Part shown: positions 54,989 to 64,000 of the stretch, one piece after another
Numbering within the stretch: the stretch's first letter is position 1
Layout: each line of letters opens with the position of its first letter
Source: Toxonevra muliebris
Taxonomy: Eukaryota; Arthropoda; Insecta; Diptera; Pallopteridae
Reading direction: 5' to 3'
DNA length: 64,000 bases
Assembly: GCA_963691655.1 (NCBI GenBank)
Contig: OY829330.1
Span: forward strand, 1,178,001-1,242,000
Notes under the pieces: model-generated
What the model saw: only the letters and a program-made list of their open reading frames with translations
The model's database searches: none
Told to the model about the DNA's origin: nothing
Made by a program: the position numbers and the translations under genes

Positions 54989-55317
54989 TTTGAAGTTATA
55001 TATAAACAGGTTAATGAACAAATGTAGTCATCACAACAACAATGTATATAGAGACGGGCAAATCAGACGGCCGTTTCGGAAACTAGTTTCCTTCAATATC
55101 TCTATTCAATGAAGATATTTGGAATCGAATCTTTCTGGGTTATGATTTCAAATATTAGTAGCTTATATAGGATATTGAAAGATTAAGAACTATCACTAAG
55201 ATCACTGATGAGGAATTGTGGCGGATTCCGAAACGGCCGTCTGATTTGCCCGTCTCTATATACATTGTTGTTGTGATGACTACATTTGTTCATTAACCTG
55301 TTTATATATAACTTCAA
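54989..55317. repeat. long palindrome, ~92-bp arms
   Basis: Left arm 54989-55081 and right arm 55226-55317 are almost perfect inverted copies, from TTGAAGTTATATATAAACAG to CGGCCGTTTCGGAA. The loop of about 144 bases holds the 5' half of the ribozyme. The arms contain its 3' half, so that half is mirrored on the other strand. Confidence 0.88.
55198..55248 (+). ncRNA. type I hammerhead self-cleaving ribozyme (intact core)
   Basis: Read directly: stem I 5' strand AAGATCA (55198-55204); core CTGATGA (55205-55211); stem II GGAAT/ATTCC (55212-55216 and 55225-55229) with loop TGTGGCGG; core GAAA (55230-55233); stem III CGG/CCG (55234-55239); TC with cleavage predicted after C55241; stem I 3' strand TGATTTG (55242-55248). 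Stem I pairs over six positions, one of them G-U. Every conserved hammerhead residue is present, including G12 and the A15.1-U16.1 pair. Stem III is a loopless palindrome, so cleavage would most likely need a dimer, as known for short-stem-III hammerheads of satellites and retroelements. Confidence 0.82.
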
Positions 55318-55919
55318 AACATGTTGATTCATCAAAAATATTTCCATTGCCAATTTTTTTTGAAGTGAAACTTCTTTTCTCTTGTCCTAGAGTAAAACCA
55401 ACCGGATGTGACGTCGCGCGTAAGTTTGCAATGCGACATAATTTTGTCGACCAATGTGCATGAAGGGCTAAATATCAATATTCCGTAACTGAATTCACGG
55501 GCAAACTATATAATAAACGATTCATAAATAGTTTTAATTCAATATAACATTTTAATTACACACACACACACACGCCTATGGCAGAATGAACAATGTGTAT
55601 CGTCGCCATCTTAAACTTTATGACAGTTATACATTTCACTTTCAGATGGCGCAAATGTCCAAGGAATTACATGAAAATGTCGCACACAAAAAAGAGTTCG
55701 CTACAATTGTCATCGACATTACCGGTACAGAGTTGCAATTTTTGTTCTAGCATTAATCCCAAAAAAAAAAATTGGTTGTGTATTAATGAACACAAGGCAG
55801 AAGTGAAACTTCTGGTGAACTAAACGAAATTTGGTTGTGTATCATTTGTGAAAATGACGATTTTTTCTTACAATTTTGACGATTTTTGAAGATAAGTTTC
55901 AGGCAACACTGGTTCTCAC

Positions 55920-56319
55920 CTTGATGTAAAACATTGATTGATTTTCACATGTACTTTGTTAAAATAAATTTGGTGTGAAAGAAACTGCAAACGAATGAAG
56001 AGTTTAATTTTTCGTTGCATTCTTCGACATTATGAAATAAAGAAAAATATGTATATTTATTTTACATTTACATACTAATATGTGTACGGCTCGACGTAGC
56101 CAAGAATGATGCCTACTAGAGTGAGTCGAAGAAAAACAAGACGACAGAAGCACAAAATCCATTTATAGAATAGTTGTTTCTAGAACAATTTTCTTCATTG
56201 AATTCCAAATTTACATAACTGTGGCCTCATCTATGGAAACCCATAAGAAGTGCTTTTAGGGCGAACTTAATTTCTTTTAATAAACGAATATATATATATT
56301 TCCTTCAAAAATTCCTAAG
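55920..56319. other. spacer without recognisable gene
   Basis: AT-rich. A less AT-rich patch at 56090-56160 has no identifiable content. Confidence 0.4.
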
Positions 56320-56957
56320 TGGAACATAGGGCCAATACAAAGGATTTCCATTCATTTCTATCTAATGCAATTTGTTTAATTTCATTCCAGCTCTTTCGCG
56401 CTGCGCACGATTCCTATTGTAGTTGTCGCTTTCATGTGTTCTTCGGGCGGTCCTTTCCTCTGCTTCCTTGTGGGTTGAATTCTATAGCTTTTCTGGTAAT
56501 GTCATCTTCTGTCTGCGTAATGTAAGATCCAGCCAGTTGTAACGGCGCATTCGTATTAGGTCACCGAGGGGTTGATTTGTCCTGTGCCATACCTCTTCGT
56601 TCCGGCCAAAATACGCATAAGATTCGACTGAGGCACCTATTTACGAATGCTTGTAGTGCACCGGTTTCACGGACGGACAGGTTCCATGACTCACTCCCAT
56701 AGAGGAGTGTGCTCTTAACATTAGTATTAAAAATCCTTATTAACAGAGATGTTAGTGGCACGACAGAATTTTTTTAACGCACCGAAGGCTTGTTTAGTTT
56801 TCATTAGTCGGTGTTGAACATCATCCTTGGTGCTGCTGTTGTCTGTGATTATACTGCCGCTATAGCAGAATTTGTCAACATACTCTAGGATCGAATTATA
56901 CACAGTCAGTGGGGATGTATTGGTGGTGTTAATGCGCATGTACTTCGTCTTCTCCGT
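56320..56957 (-). pseudogene. RTE-like LINE, 3' part (RT C-terminus)
   Basis: Minus-strand frames give TEKTKYMRINTT near 56950, then YVDKFCYSGSIITD, RIFNTNVKSTLLYGSESW and NRCLSRIL. Broken coding with RRYNWLDLTLRR follows near 56550. This is the C-terminal half of a LINE reverse transcriptase of the type seen in RTE-like elements. It continues the 5' part at 62295-62885, with the BEL element in between. Frameshifts make it dead. Confidence 0.78.
56953..56957. repeat. BEL-2 target-site duplication, left
   Basis: TCCGT directly before the LTR end, repeated at 62295-62299. Five bases is usual for BEL/Pao. Confidence 0.85.
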
Positions 56958-57078
56958 TGTGATCCGCTGATCCGAGACTACGAATTTAACAACGCATAGA
57001 TTTTCAAAATATATATATACGCACTGTGGCGTGTTGCGCAATGCGAAATGTTTATTTCTATAAAATAAAGTGGATTAC
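56958..57078 (-). repeat. BEL-2 3' LTR, 5'-truncated
   Basis: 121 bases identical to the last part of the 5' LTR (61975-62095). The first ~200 bases are deleted. Confidence 0.9.
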
Positions 57079-57464
57079 CCATTATCGGATCTTATCCTTA
57101 ATGGCACACCACGGCGGTTAATGAAATTACGGATGGTAACAATGCACGAGTCTGTGCTCAGGTCATGGGCTAGCTCTAGGTGCACAGCTCTTACAGTGAG
57201 GCAGGTGAAGAGCGCCACCCAACGTTTTTCTTGGCGGCGGCCGATGGTTACATTGACAGGACCGAAGTAATCTAGGCCAGTGCAGCTAAACGGCCTTACA
57301 AATGGTGTAAGTCGGTCGACGGGCAGTGGACCCATAATTGGCGTAACTGGCGACGCTTTAGCTAATCGACAAACAAGACAATTGGCGATGATCTTTCGCA
57401 GAAGCTGGCGCAGACTTGGGTTCCAATAATGGCCGCGTATTTCACTTATTGTGGCTTCGGTGTT
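57075..57464 (-). pseudogene. BEL-2 integrase, truncated
   Basis: In frame with the upstream pol except for a TAG at 57465. The Cys pair of the zinc domain (NCLVC) lies near 57375. The core begins with TGLDYFGP and reaches RSDNG, showing the first two catalytic aspartates. It is then cut by the deletion into the LTR, so the catalytic glutamate is missing. Confidence 0.88.
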
Positions 57465-59063
57465 CTAGTGTTTCAACGCGCAGTGATGATGACCAACTAC
57501 TAGTTTAGTGAGAGGGTGCCGGGGTGGCAATATGATTGGTCGTCTAGTGCTTATAGGCAACCAGCCTGCAGCATCAATGCGTCCTTGGACGCGAAGGACT
57601 AAATCATCATCAATATACGGTGTCAGTTGATGCAGAACACTGCTACGTGGAACAGCGAAGCCTTTTTCAATTTCCTTTAATTCAAGTGGAAACGCCTCTT
57701 GTTGGGCATCCCGATATAAAATGTTTTTAGCGGCTTCGAGCTCTGACGACGTCAAACCATAGTCTTGACCAGCTCCAGATTGGTGGCGGCATCGACTGAT
57801 GAATCTTTTCACCCAAGCTATTGTTCTCACCAGTCTCTGGAATGATGAAAAACGATTAAAATTGATAAAGTTATGACTTACAATAACTAAGGCATATTTT
57901 GAGCACAGCTCCTCATCGTCTCCTTTGTGATGGCTGTCAGCTATGTTATCGGATGGCCAGCATTTTTCGTCAGTATAGAGAAACTGAGGGCCGCATAGCC
58001 AACGTGAGGTAGAACTAAATTCGGGGTGGTTATTTGCACGCGTGGCTTCATCGGCGACGTTCTCAGTTGTAGGTATCCACCTCCGATTCGATGGCGTGGT
58101 TGTAGCTAAAATTTCGGACACTCGGTGGGCCACGAACGGCTTGTAGCGTCGATGCTCACTCCCAATCCACTTCACGACCGTCTTCGAGTCAGCCCATAAA
58201 ATGCAGCTAGTTATGTTGACAGAATGCTCTTCTCGTATTATCTGCATAAGTCGAGTGCCCAGCACAGCTGCTTGGAGCTCGAGTCGTGGAACAGTGAGTG
58301 GCTTCAACGGTGCACATTTCGCCTTAGAGCAGACAAAGGTGACTTCTATTTCACCAGAAGAGTTCGTGGTTCGCCAAAATGCTATGGCAGCAAATGCTTC
58401 CTCGCTTGCATCAACAAACACATAAAGCTGGAGGTGTAGCGGCGTTCCAATACGAAAATAAAATCTTGGGATCTCTAAGTCCATAACCATTGGAATTAGC
58501 TGACGCCATCTGTTCCAGGCTGAATTAATGTCATCAGGAAGCGACTCATCCCAGTATAATTTTCGTCTCCATATCTCTCGCATAAGTAATTTAGCGACAA
58601 TCGTGAAATGGCTGAGAAATCCAAGTGGATCGAATATGGACATTATTATGCTGAGAAACTCTCTTTTTGTTGGGCGTCTTTCTCCAGTGGTAACTTTTTT
58701 GTCAACGTTGTGAAATTTTAGCTTGAACTTAAAGCTGTCGATCGATGGCTGCCAAAACATTTCCAATATTTTTTCTGTAGTCAGACCCTCTTTGCAATTA
58801 ATCGGTATGGTGGTTTCCGTGCCACCCAACGCGGTGAGCACCTCTGTCGAATTAGAAGTGAAGTTCCGAAGTTCAAAACCAGCTGCCATATGTATTGCTC
58901 GTACTTGCTGCGATATGTTGATAGCTTCTTCTGCGTTGTCGAAACTGTCAACAAAGTCGTCGACATAATGATATTCTAAAATCGCCTTTACTGCGCCAGC
59001 GGCATGATGGTGATGCTCCAACGCATTAATTTTTTTATATATTGTGCAGCACATGGCGAGCAT
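57465..59063 (-). pseudogene. BEL-2 RT (C-terminal part) and RNase H
   Basis: 532 residues open. YHYVDDFVDS near residue 31 is the RT active site. RNase H has FVDASEEAF near residue 217, then WADSKTVVKWI with its Asp intact. The frame is joined to the upstream gag-pol frame by a frameshift at about 59000-59060. It ends at a stop inside the integrase zinc domain (HHHCALKH). Confidence 0.88.
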
Positions 59064-61768
59064 GCTGCTCCGAATGTCATCACTCTCATTTCGTAAATAT
59101 CGGGTTCTCTTGAGGCGTCACCATCGCGCCACAGAAACCGTTGATAGCACCTATCTATCAACACCTGGTGAAACATTTCTTTGATGCCGCCACATACAGC
59201 GACAGCTCCCTCACGAAAAAGAAAGAGTACTGATGGCAGGGACCGGTATTCCTGCGGTCCATTCAGCAATTGAGAATTGAGTGACACACCATGGACCGCG
59301 GCGGCGGCATCAAAAACAAGGCGAAGCTTGGCTGGTTTATTCGGGTTCACTACGGCAAAGTGTGGCAGGTACCACGTCTTGGATTGGATTATGACGGCTT
59401 CTTCAGGTTGCAATTTTCTGGCGTATTGTTTTGCGACGTACGAGTTAATAATGTTTTTGTACGCAGCGGCAAATTCATCATCACGGTGCATTTTCTTTTC
59501 AATGCTTATTAATCGTTTGTGCGCCATTTCGTAACTTTCAGGCATGTCAACGTCATCGTGCTTCCATAGCAGACCAGTCTCGAATCTCTCATTTACTCGG
59601 CGCGTGGTTGAATGAAGTATTAATCGGGCACGTTCGTCAGCAGCGCTTTCAATTGGTGGCGATGGCTTCACACCAAAGCTTTCTGTTTCGAAATAGTCAG
59701 TAACCATATCATGAAGTGCTTCATCGTTAGCGTGTTTCATGAATAAGCATAGTGGCGGCCTTGGTAACTGGTTTGTTGTTGGCCCGAATACTGTCCAGCC
59801 AAGTTCTGTATTGCCAGCATAAGGTCCATTGCACTTGATCCTCATAATTTCGGTCGGTAGGCCAAGGTGACAATGGTCGAGACCAATGAGTAATTTGGGA
59901 ACGACACCACTATGGGGTTCTAGGGGCAAATGTCGAGTATGGCTGTTATTGCGGCGTAGGTCTGCTTCACTCAAGCTCTGTGATGGCAAATTCAAATTCG
60001 AGACACTATAAACATTTTTTAGCTGGTGCCTTCTTTTCATTCCAGCTCCACTGATGAGTAGGTTTACTATAGTAGTTGGCTCTTGTGCAGCACGACCTCC
60101 AAACCATTGGACACTCAAACGGTGCTGTTGACCTTGCAAACCCAACTCTTTTGCTAGCAAGTTGTCAACCATGGTGATGGAGGACCCTTCATCGAGCAAC
60201 GCATAAGTATCAATGCACCTTTCTTTCCCATATAGAGTTACTGGCAGGATACGGAATAAAAATTTGCTCATTGCTGCACTGTTGCTACAGCTTAAAACGG
60301 CGACTTCTTTGGTACTATTTTGTTGCACTGACTGCGATTGCGAACTTTCTATGTTTGCGTAGACTCGTGGCTGGCTGTCATGAAGCAATTTATGGTGTGA
60401 TTTCTTACAGTCATCTACTGAGCTTGTTTTACGTCGGTGACAGTCACGAGTGGCATGACCTGGGTTAAGACACTTGAAACACAAACGACGACGTTTAACC
60501 TCTTTCCATCTATCGGCTACAGTTGCTTCGGTGAGACGTTGACACTCCGCAGGCTTATGCTGATTTTGGCAAATAGGACATTTCATAACATATGAGCGTA
60601 GCTTCTCTGCTGCATGCAGAACAACTCGACGTTTCGGCTCTCTACTTTCATAACTCTGAATGGTGCATATTAGATTAGCGGTTTCATTTAACCAATCGCT
60701 AAACTGTACTACTGTCACATAAGGCTGCACTGTTGACGCAATCTTCTCCCACTCAAAACGCTTAGTCATTGGCAGTTTACTGACAAGCTCCTTTATCAAC
60801 GTAGGATTTGCCAAATGCTGTTGTGCATTTGCAGATTGCAAAAACGCAGAAAGATTTTTAACCTTTGTGGCAAAGGGAATAAGTTTTACCACCGCGCTTT
60901 CCGATATGGGCGCAATTTCTTTGACTGAAAACAGCTGGCTGTGAATCAGCTGTTCAGGGCGGCCGAAGCGAAAACGCAGTTGTTCAACTACAACATCTAC
61001 ATTATCTGGATGAATAAGCAGGGACTTTACGGTCTCTCGCGCTTCACCCTTCAAACATTTTTGTAAGCGTTGATTATTCTCCAGTTTTGTGTAGCCATAC
61101 GCAGCAGTAGACTGCTTGAATGCTGTAAAAAATATTGGCCAGTCTTCCGGTTGACCACTAAACTCCGGTAAATCCTGTAGTTTTCGCGGTGCCATCATTC
61201 GATTGGGCAAATATGTGGAGTTATTTGCATACGACTGTGAAGGAATACTTGCAGCGACCGTGTTGAATGTTGGCGTTGTTGACATCGAATCGGTCGGTAT
61301 ACTTCGCGTAGGTGGGGCAGATGTACAAAATGGTGGCTGTGCGCTCATTACGCCATTGAAATGTTCTCCTACCAATGGTGTGATATTGCTGGCAAACGGT
61401 AATTGATAAGAAGCGTTAGCTGACTGGAAATATCCCGTATTACCATATGTAGATGGTGGCGGTGCAACAGAGATAGCGGTAGGCATAGCGACAGCGCTGT
61501 TGGCGGCATGAGTAGCAGCGACGGCGTAAGTGGCAGCGGTTCTAGCTGCGTTAAGAGAAACGGCTGTATCTTGACAAGCAAGGGGTTTTGTGATAGTGAA
61601 CGCGTAGGGAGGGGCAATTGTGCTCGCATAAGATGCAGCGGCGGCGGCGTGCGGTACGAATTCTATGCAGCTGGTGGGTGCACCAGTTTGGAGTGCTAAT
61701 TTCAGAGCACGATTTCTCTCTTCACTCTCAATCATTCTTACCTGAACATTTTTTAGTGACAACTCCAA
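58988..61768 (-). pseudogene. BEL-2 gag, protease and RT N-terminal part
   Basis: 926 residues open; the frame continues upstream to about 61890 without an ATG, so the start is uncertain. An Ala/Thr/Pro-rich N-terminus is followed by a capsid-like part (LPEFSGQPEDWPIFFTAFKQ near residue 197) and zinc knuckles CPICQNQHKPAEC and CFKCLNPGHATRDC (about residues 395-450). The BEL-type aspartic protease has LLDEGSSITMVD near residue 527. The RT start is LVFDAAA..HGVSLN near residue 825. It runs out of frame before YVDD. Confidence 0.88.
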
Positions 61769-61974
61769 AGTAGAAATTTGTTTCTGGAGTATTTGAATGA
61801 TACTACCTTCTTCTGCTGCAACGGAGCTGGCGTCGATGGCTGTTGTGTCGTGCTGAGGTGTCTGAATAACAACATCTTCTATGTTTAACGTTTAACAGTG
61901 TGGATAATAAATTGACGAACACAAATAAATTAAGACAATATACAATAACATAATGTTGGGTCCCGAAATAAAGA

Positions 61975-62294
61975 TGTGATCCGCTGATCCGAGACTACGA
62001 ATTTAACAACGCATAGATTTTCAAAATATATATATACGCACTGTGGCGTGTTGCGCAATGCGAAATGTTTATTTCTATAAAATAAAGTGGATTACAAATC
62101 AATTTATCCAATTTTAGGTTTCTTAAGTCTTTACTTACCGTGGTTCCGTCTCTTTTGGAATGCAATCAGCGAATGAAATTACTCGCTAACTGAAGAGGGA
62201 ATCACGGTTCACAATAGCAAATTCAATCATACATAAATTATAAATTCAAATTCTCAATACTTAAAAACAGCGTTGCATTAGGCGTTCTGCAACA
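61975..62294 (-). repeat. BEL-2 5' LTR
   Basis: 320 bases, TGTTGCAG...GATCACA in element orientation. An AATAAA-containing stretch lies near 62065-62090. Confidence 0.88.
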
Positions 62295-62885
62295 TCCGTG
62301 TTAATCTTTAGGCCGGCATTAACTGCTGCGGAAGCTATTCGCTTCAACATATCCTGCATCCCCCTTTGAGTATGAGAGAGCAAACATATGTCGTCTGCGA
62401 AGTCCAGGTCGCTTATTTTGTTTAGAATACCGAGTCTGATGCCGTCTCCGTTGGATATAGCTTATTTCATGATGATATCTGATACTATGTTGAAGAGCAT
62501 GATAGTACGCAGCCATGTCTCACTCCGGTTTTGATGGCAATACTATCACTTGTAACACCTTGGTGTAGGACTGAACAACGTTCATCTGCATTAATGGTTT
62601 TGACGAGCCTTATAAGTTTGTCCGGGATGCCTTTGCACTCCAGGGCCTCGGCCTCGTAAATAGCTGGGTGGTGGATGGTGTCGAATGCTTGCTTAAAGTC
62701 TACAAACAGCAAATAAAGTGGTGATCTCCATTCATCTGTCTGCTAGACTATAATGCGTAGACTATTTATGTAATCAGTACACGCTCTGTTAGGCGTAAAA
62801 CCTGCTTGCTCGCTTCGCAAATCTTTTTAAACTGCAATTGCAATGCGCTGGTGAAGTATATGCGCTATAACTTTGTTTATGGGGT
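62295..62885 (-). pseudogene. RTE-like LINE, 5' part of the retained RT
   Basis: Minus-strand frames show the RT order: NKVIAHILHQRI near 62870; LLFVDFKQAFDTIHH with a catalytic Asp near 62705; TGVRHGCVLS near 62525; LDFADDICLLSHTQ near 62390; and GLKIN at 62300. Several stops and frameshifts. The endonuclease and 5' end are missing. It continues at 56952. Confidence 0.8.
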
Positions 62886-64000
62886 CAAGAACAGGGTTGC
62901 CACGGCCCAAAAAATTTTGTAATCAAATTCTTCTAAAAATGTTAACAATTTGAAAAAAAAATTAAACAAACATGGGAAGACAGGGAATGCTTATATTTTT
63001 TTTATATTCCTTGGTTTATTTATATACATATTATTAATTTTGCAAATCTAAATAAGAAAAATAATATAAAATAAATGCACCGCTCCTAATTGGAGCATAG
63101 GGCGACAACTAGTTCTATCCACTGAAGCAAACAATGCGAATACGTAACTGTAAATTCAACATCGTAGGCATGGCGAAATTATAACAGGTGATAGAAGCGT
63201 TAACTCTGTCTTCTTCTCTAATTTTTTTTATATGACGATAATTTTAACTGTCAAAATCTTGTTTTTTTCTGTTTTCCATGCATTTCTTCTTGTGTTTTTG
63301 ACAATTACGATTTTTAGCAACAAAGTAGCGTGTTGTTACTGTTTTGTTGTACTTGTTGTAGTCCTGCTACCACCATTTAAAATCCGCCTTGATCGTAGGC
63401 ATCGCTGCATCGTCACATCGCATCGTATTACTCATTAGTAATCGTTTATTGCGTGCTTCTCTGCAAATTCAATTATGCATTCAGATGATCGCGTGCTCTA
63501 TATTGTACTAATTGTTTTTAATCGATTAAATTTTTGTGAATAAATTAATTATTTCCTATTTTAGTATTTACATTGAAATCAATAAAATTAAATACTTCAA
63601 TTAAAAAAAATTTGCAAATAAAATAATTTTTAAATACATTCATATGAAAAATCTGTTAATTTTCTTCAGTTAAGCATTTGTATGGAATCTATGTGGACCG
63701 ACTGCTCAAATAACTATAAATTCAAATGAAAAAAAAAATTTTGTTTGTATAATTTCGAAAATTTCCTATGACAATGCCGATTAATAATCATGCGATGCCA
63801 CGATGCCGATTACTACTTGTAAATGCGTAAACGATTATGTGAGAATATGAAGGCATCGTTGTATTAGTCAAATACGTATTTATACCTGTACTCGTATGAT
63901 GCCGTACTCACTCGTGCAGCTCTCTAGTACCTACCATATTTTACCTTAAAGAACAGGATATTTTTTATTTTTAATAAGTTACGCTAAAAATTGCTGACAT
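62886..64000. other. AT-rich terminal stretch
   Basis: CAGGGTTGCCACGG near 62892 resembles a hAT terminus, but no partner end is seen in the window. Otherwise simple AT-rich DNA with no gene recognised. Confidence 0.4.

Larger units (their letters stand above)
54143..55911. mobile_element. non-autonomous hAT-like element carrying a hammerhead ribozyme
   Basis: The ends CAGTGTTGCC and GGCAACACTG are inverted. The flanks GTTATCAC (54135-54142) and GTTCTCAC (55912-55919) form an 8-bp duplication with one mismatch, as expected for hAT. GACGATTTT motifs are repeated near both ends. No transposase is present. The centre is a palindrome (54989-55317) with the ribozyme in its right half. Confidence 0.8.
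56958..62294 (-). mobile_element. BEL/Pao element 2, inserted in the RTE-like LINE
   Basis: 5' LTR at right, gag-protease-RT-RNase H-integrase on the minus strand, and a truncated 3' LTR at left. The 5-bp duplication TCCGT falls between codons of the LINE's GLKIN-TEK motif. A deletion joins the integrase core to the middle of the 3' LTR near 57078, removing the integrase C-terminus, the DUF5641 region and the polypurine tract. Confidence 0.9.

Noticed and set aside
62892..62905. CAGGGTTGCCACGG as the start of another hAT element
   Set aside because: No matching inverted end or target duplication within the window.

Overview
The window looks like repeat-rich heterochromatin or intergenic DNA from a dipteran insect. 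Tephritid or drosophilid-like is an inference from the families present: BEL/Pao elements with a roo-like LTR start, a Ulysses/Osvaldo-like Ty3/gypsy element, LOA-type non-LTR elements carrying RNase H, hAT-like DNA elements and an RTE-like LINE. I found no host protein-coding gene. Family labels A, B, D, E and T are mine.

Layout. 1-3484: 3' part of a BEL/Pao element, with a long open pol and a 3' LTR. 3586-3826: two tRNA-derived Pol III-like heads facing each other. 4067-21212 (+): a LOA-type LINE (A1) interrupted twice, by another LINE (D, 4946-8663, poly(A) tail) and by a 10.5-kb gypsy element on the minus strand (8826-19329, LTRs above 2.2 kb, 4-bp target duplication, gag preceded in another frame by a RING-like cysteine motif). 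21213-25926: fragments of E, T and B, then an A fragment, all inverted relative to the array that follows.

26430-53899 is one long-terminal-inverted-repeat DNA element (E, ATAT flanks) turned into a nested composite. A hAT-like element T (26827-34281, 8-bp duplication GATGAGAT) sits in its left arm, LINE B sits in T, and full-length LINE A2 (48761-53522, 12-bp duplication) sits in its right arm. A block of T-right + B + E-middle + A-3'end was then tandemly amplified to four copies, with a period of about 4.4-4.75 kb over 31520-49606. The inverted block at 4067-25926 derives from this array because it carries the same A/T fusion joint.

54143-55911 is a second hAT-like element (8-bp duplication with one mismatch). 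It contains a long palindrome and, inside that, a sequence with every conserved feature of a type I hammerhead self-cleaving ribozyme (55198-55248). Homologous relics with a G12-to-A core change lie in the middle of each E copy. The ribozyme motif shared by two DNA-transposon contexts is the most exciting object here. 56320-62885 (-) is an RTE-like LINE split by a young BEL/Pao element (56958-62294, TSD TCCGT) that lost its integrase C-terminus and half of its 3' LTR. The rest is AT-rich DNA without recognisable genes.

The components do not form a pathway. They record successive insertions: A and T into E, B into T, tandem and inverted duplication, then D and gypsy into A1. The inverted, near-identical arrays could in part be an assembly artefact and need read-level confirmation.
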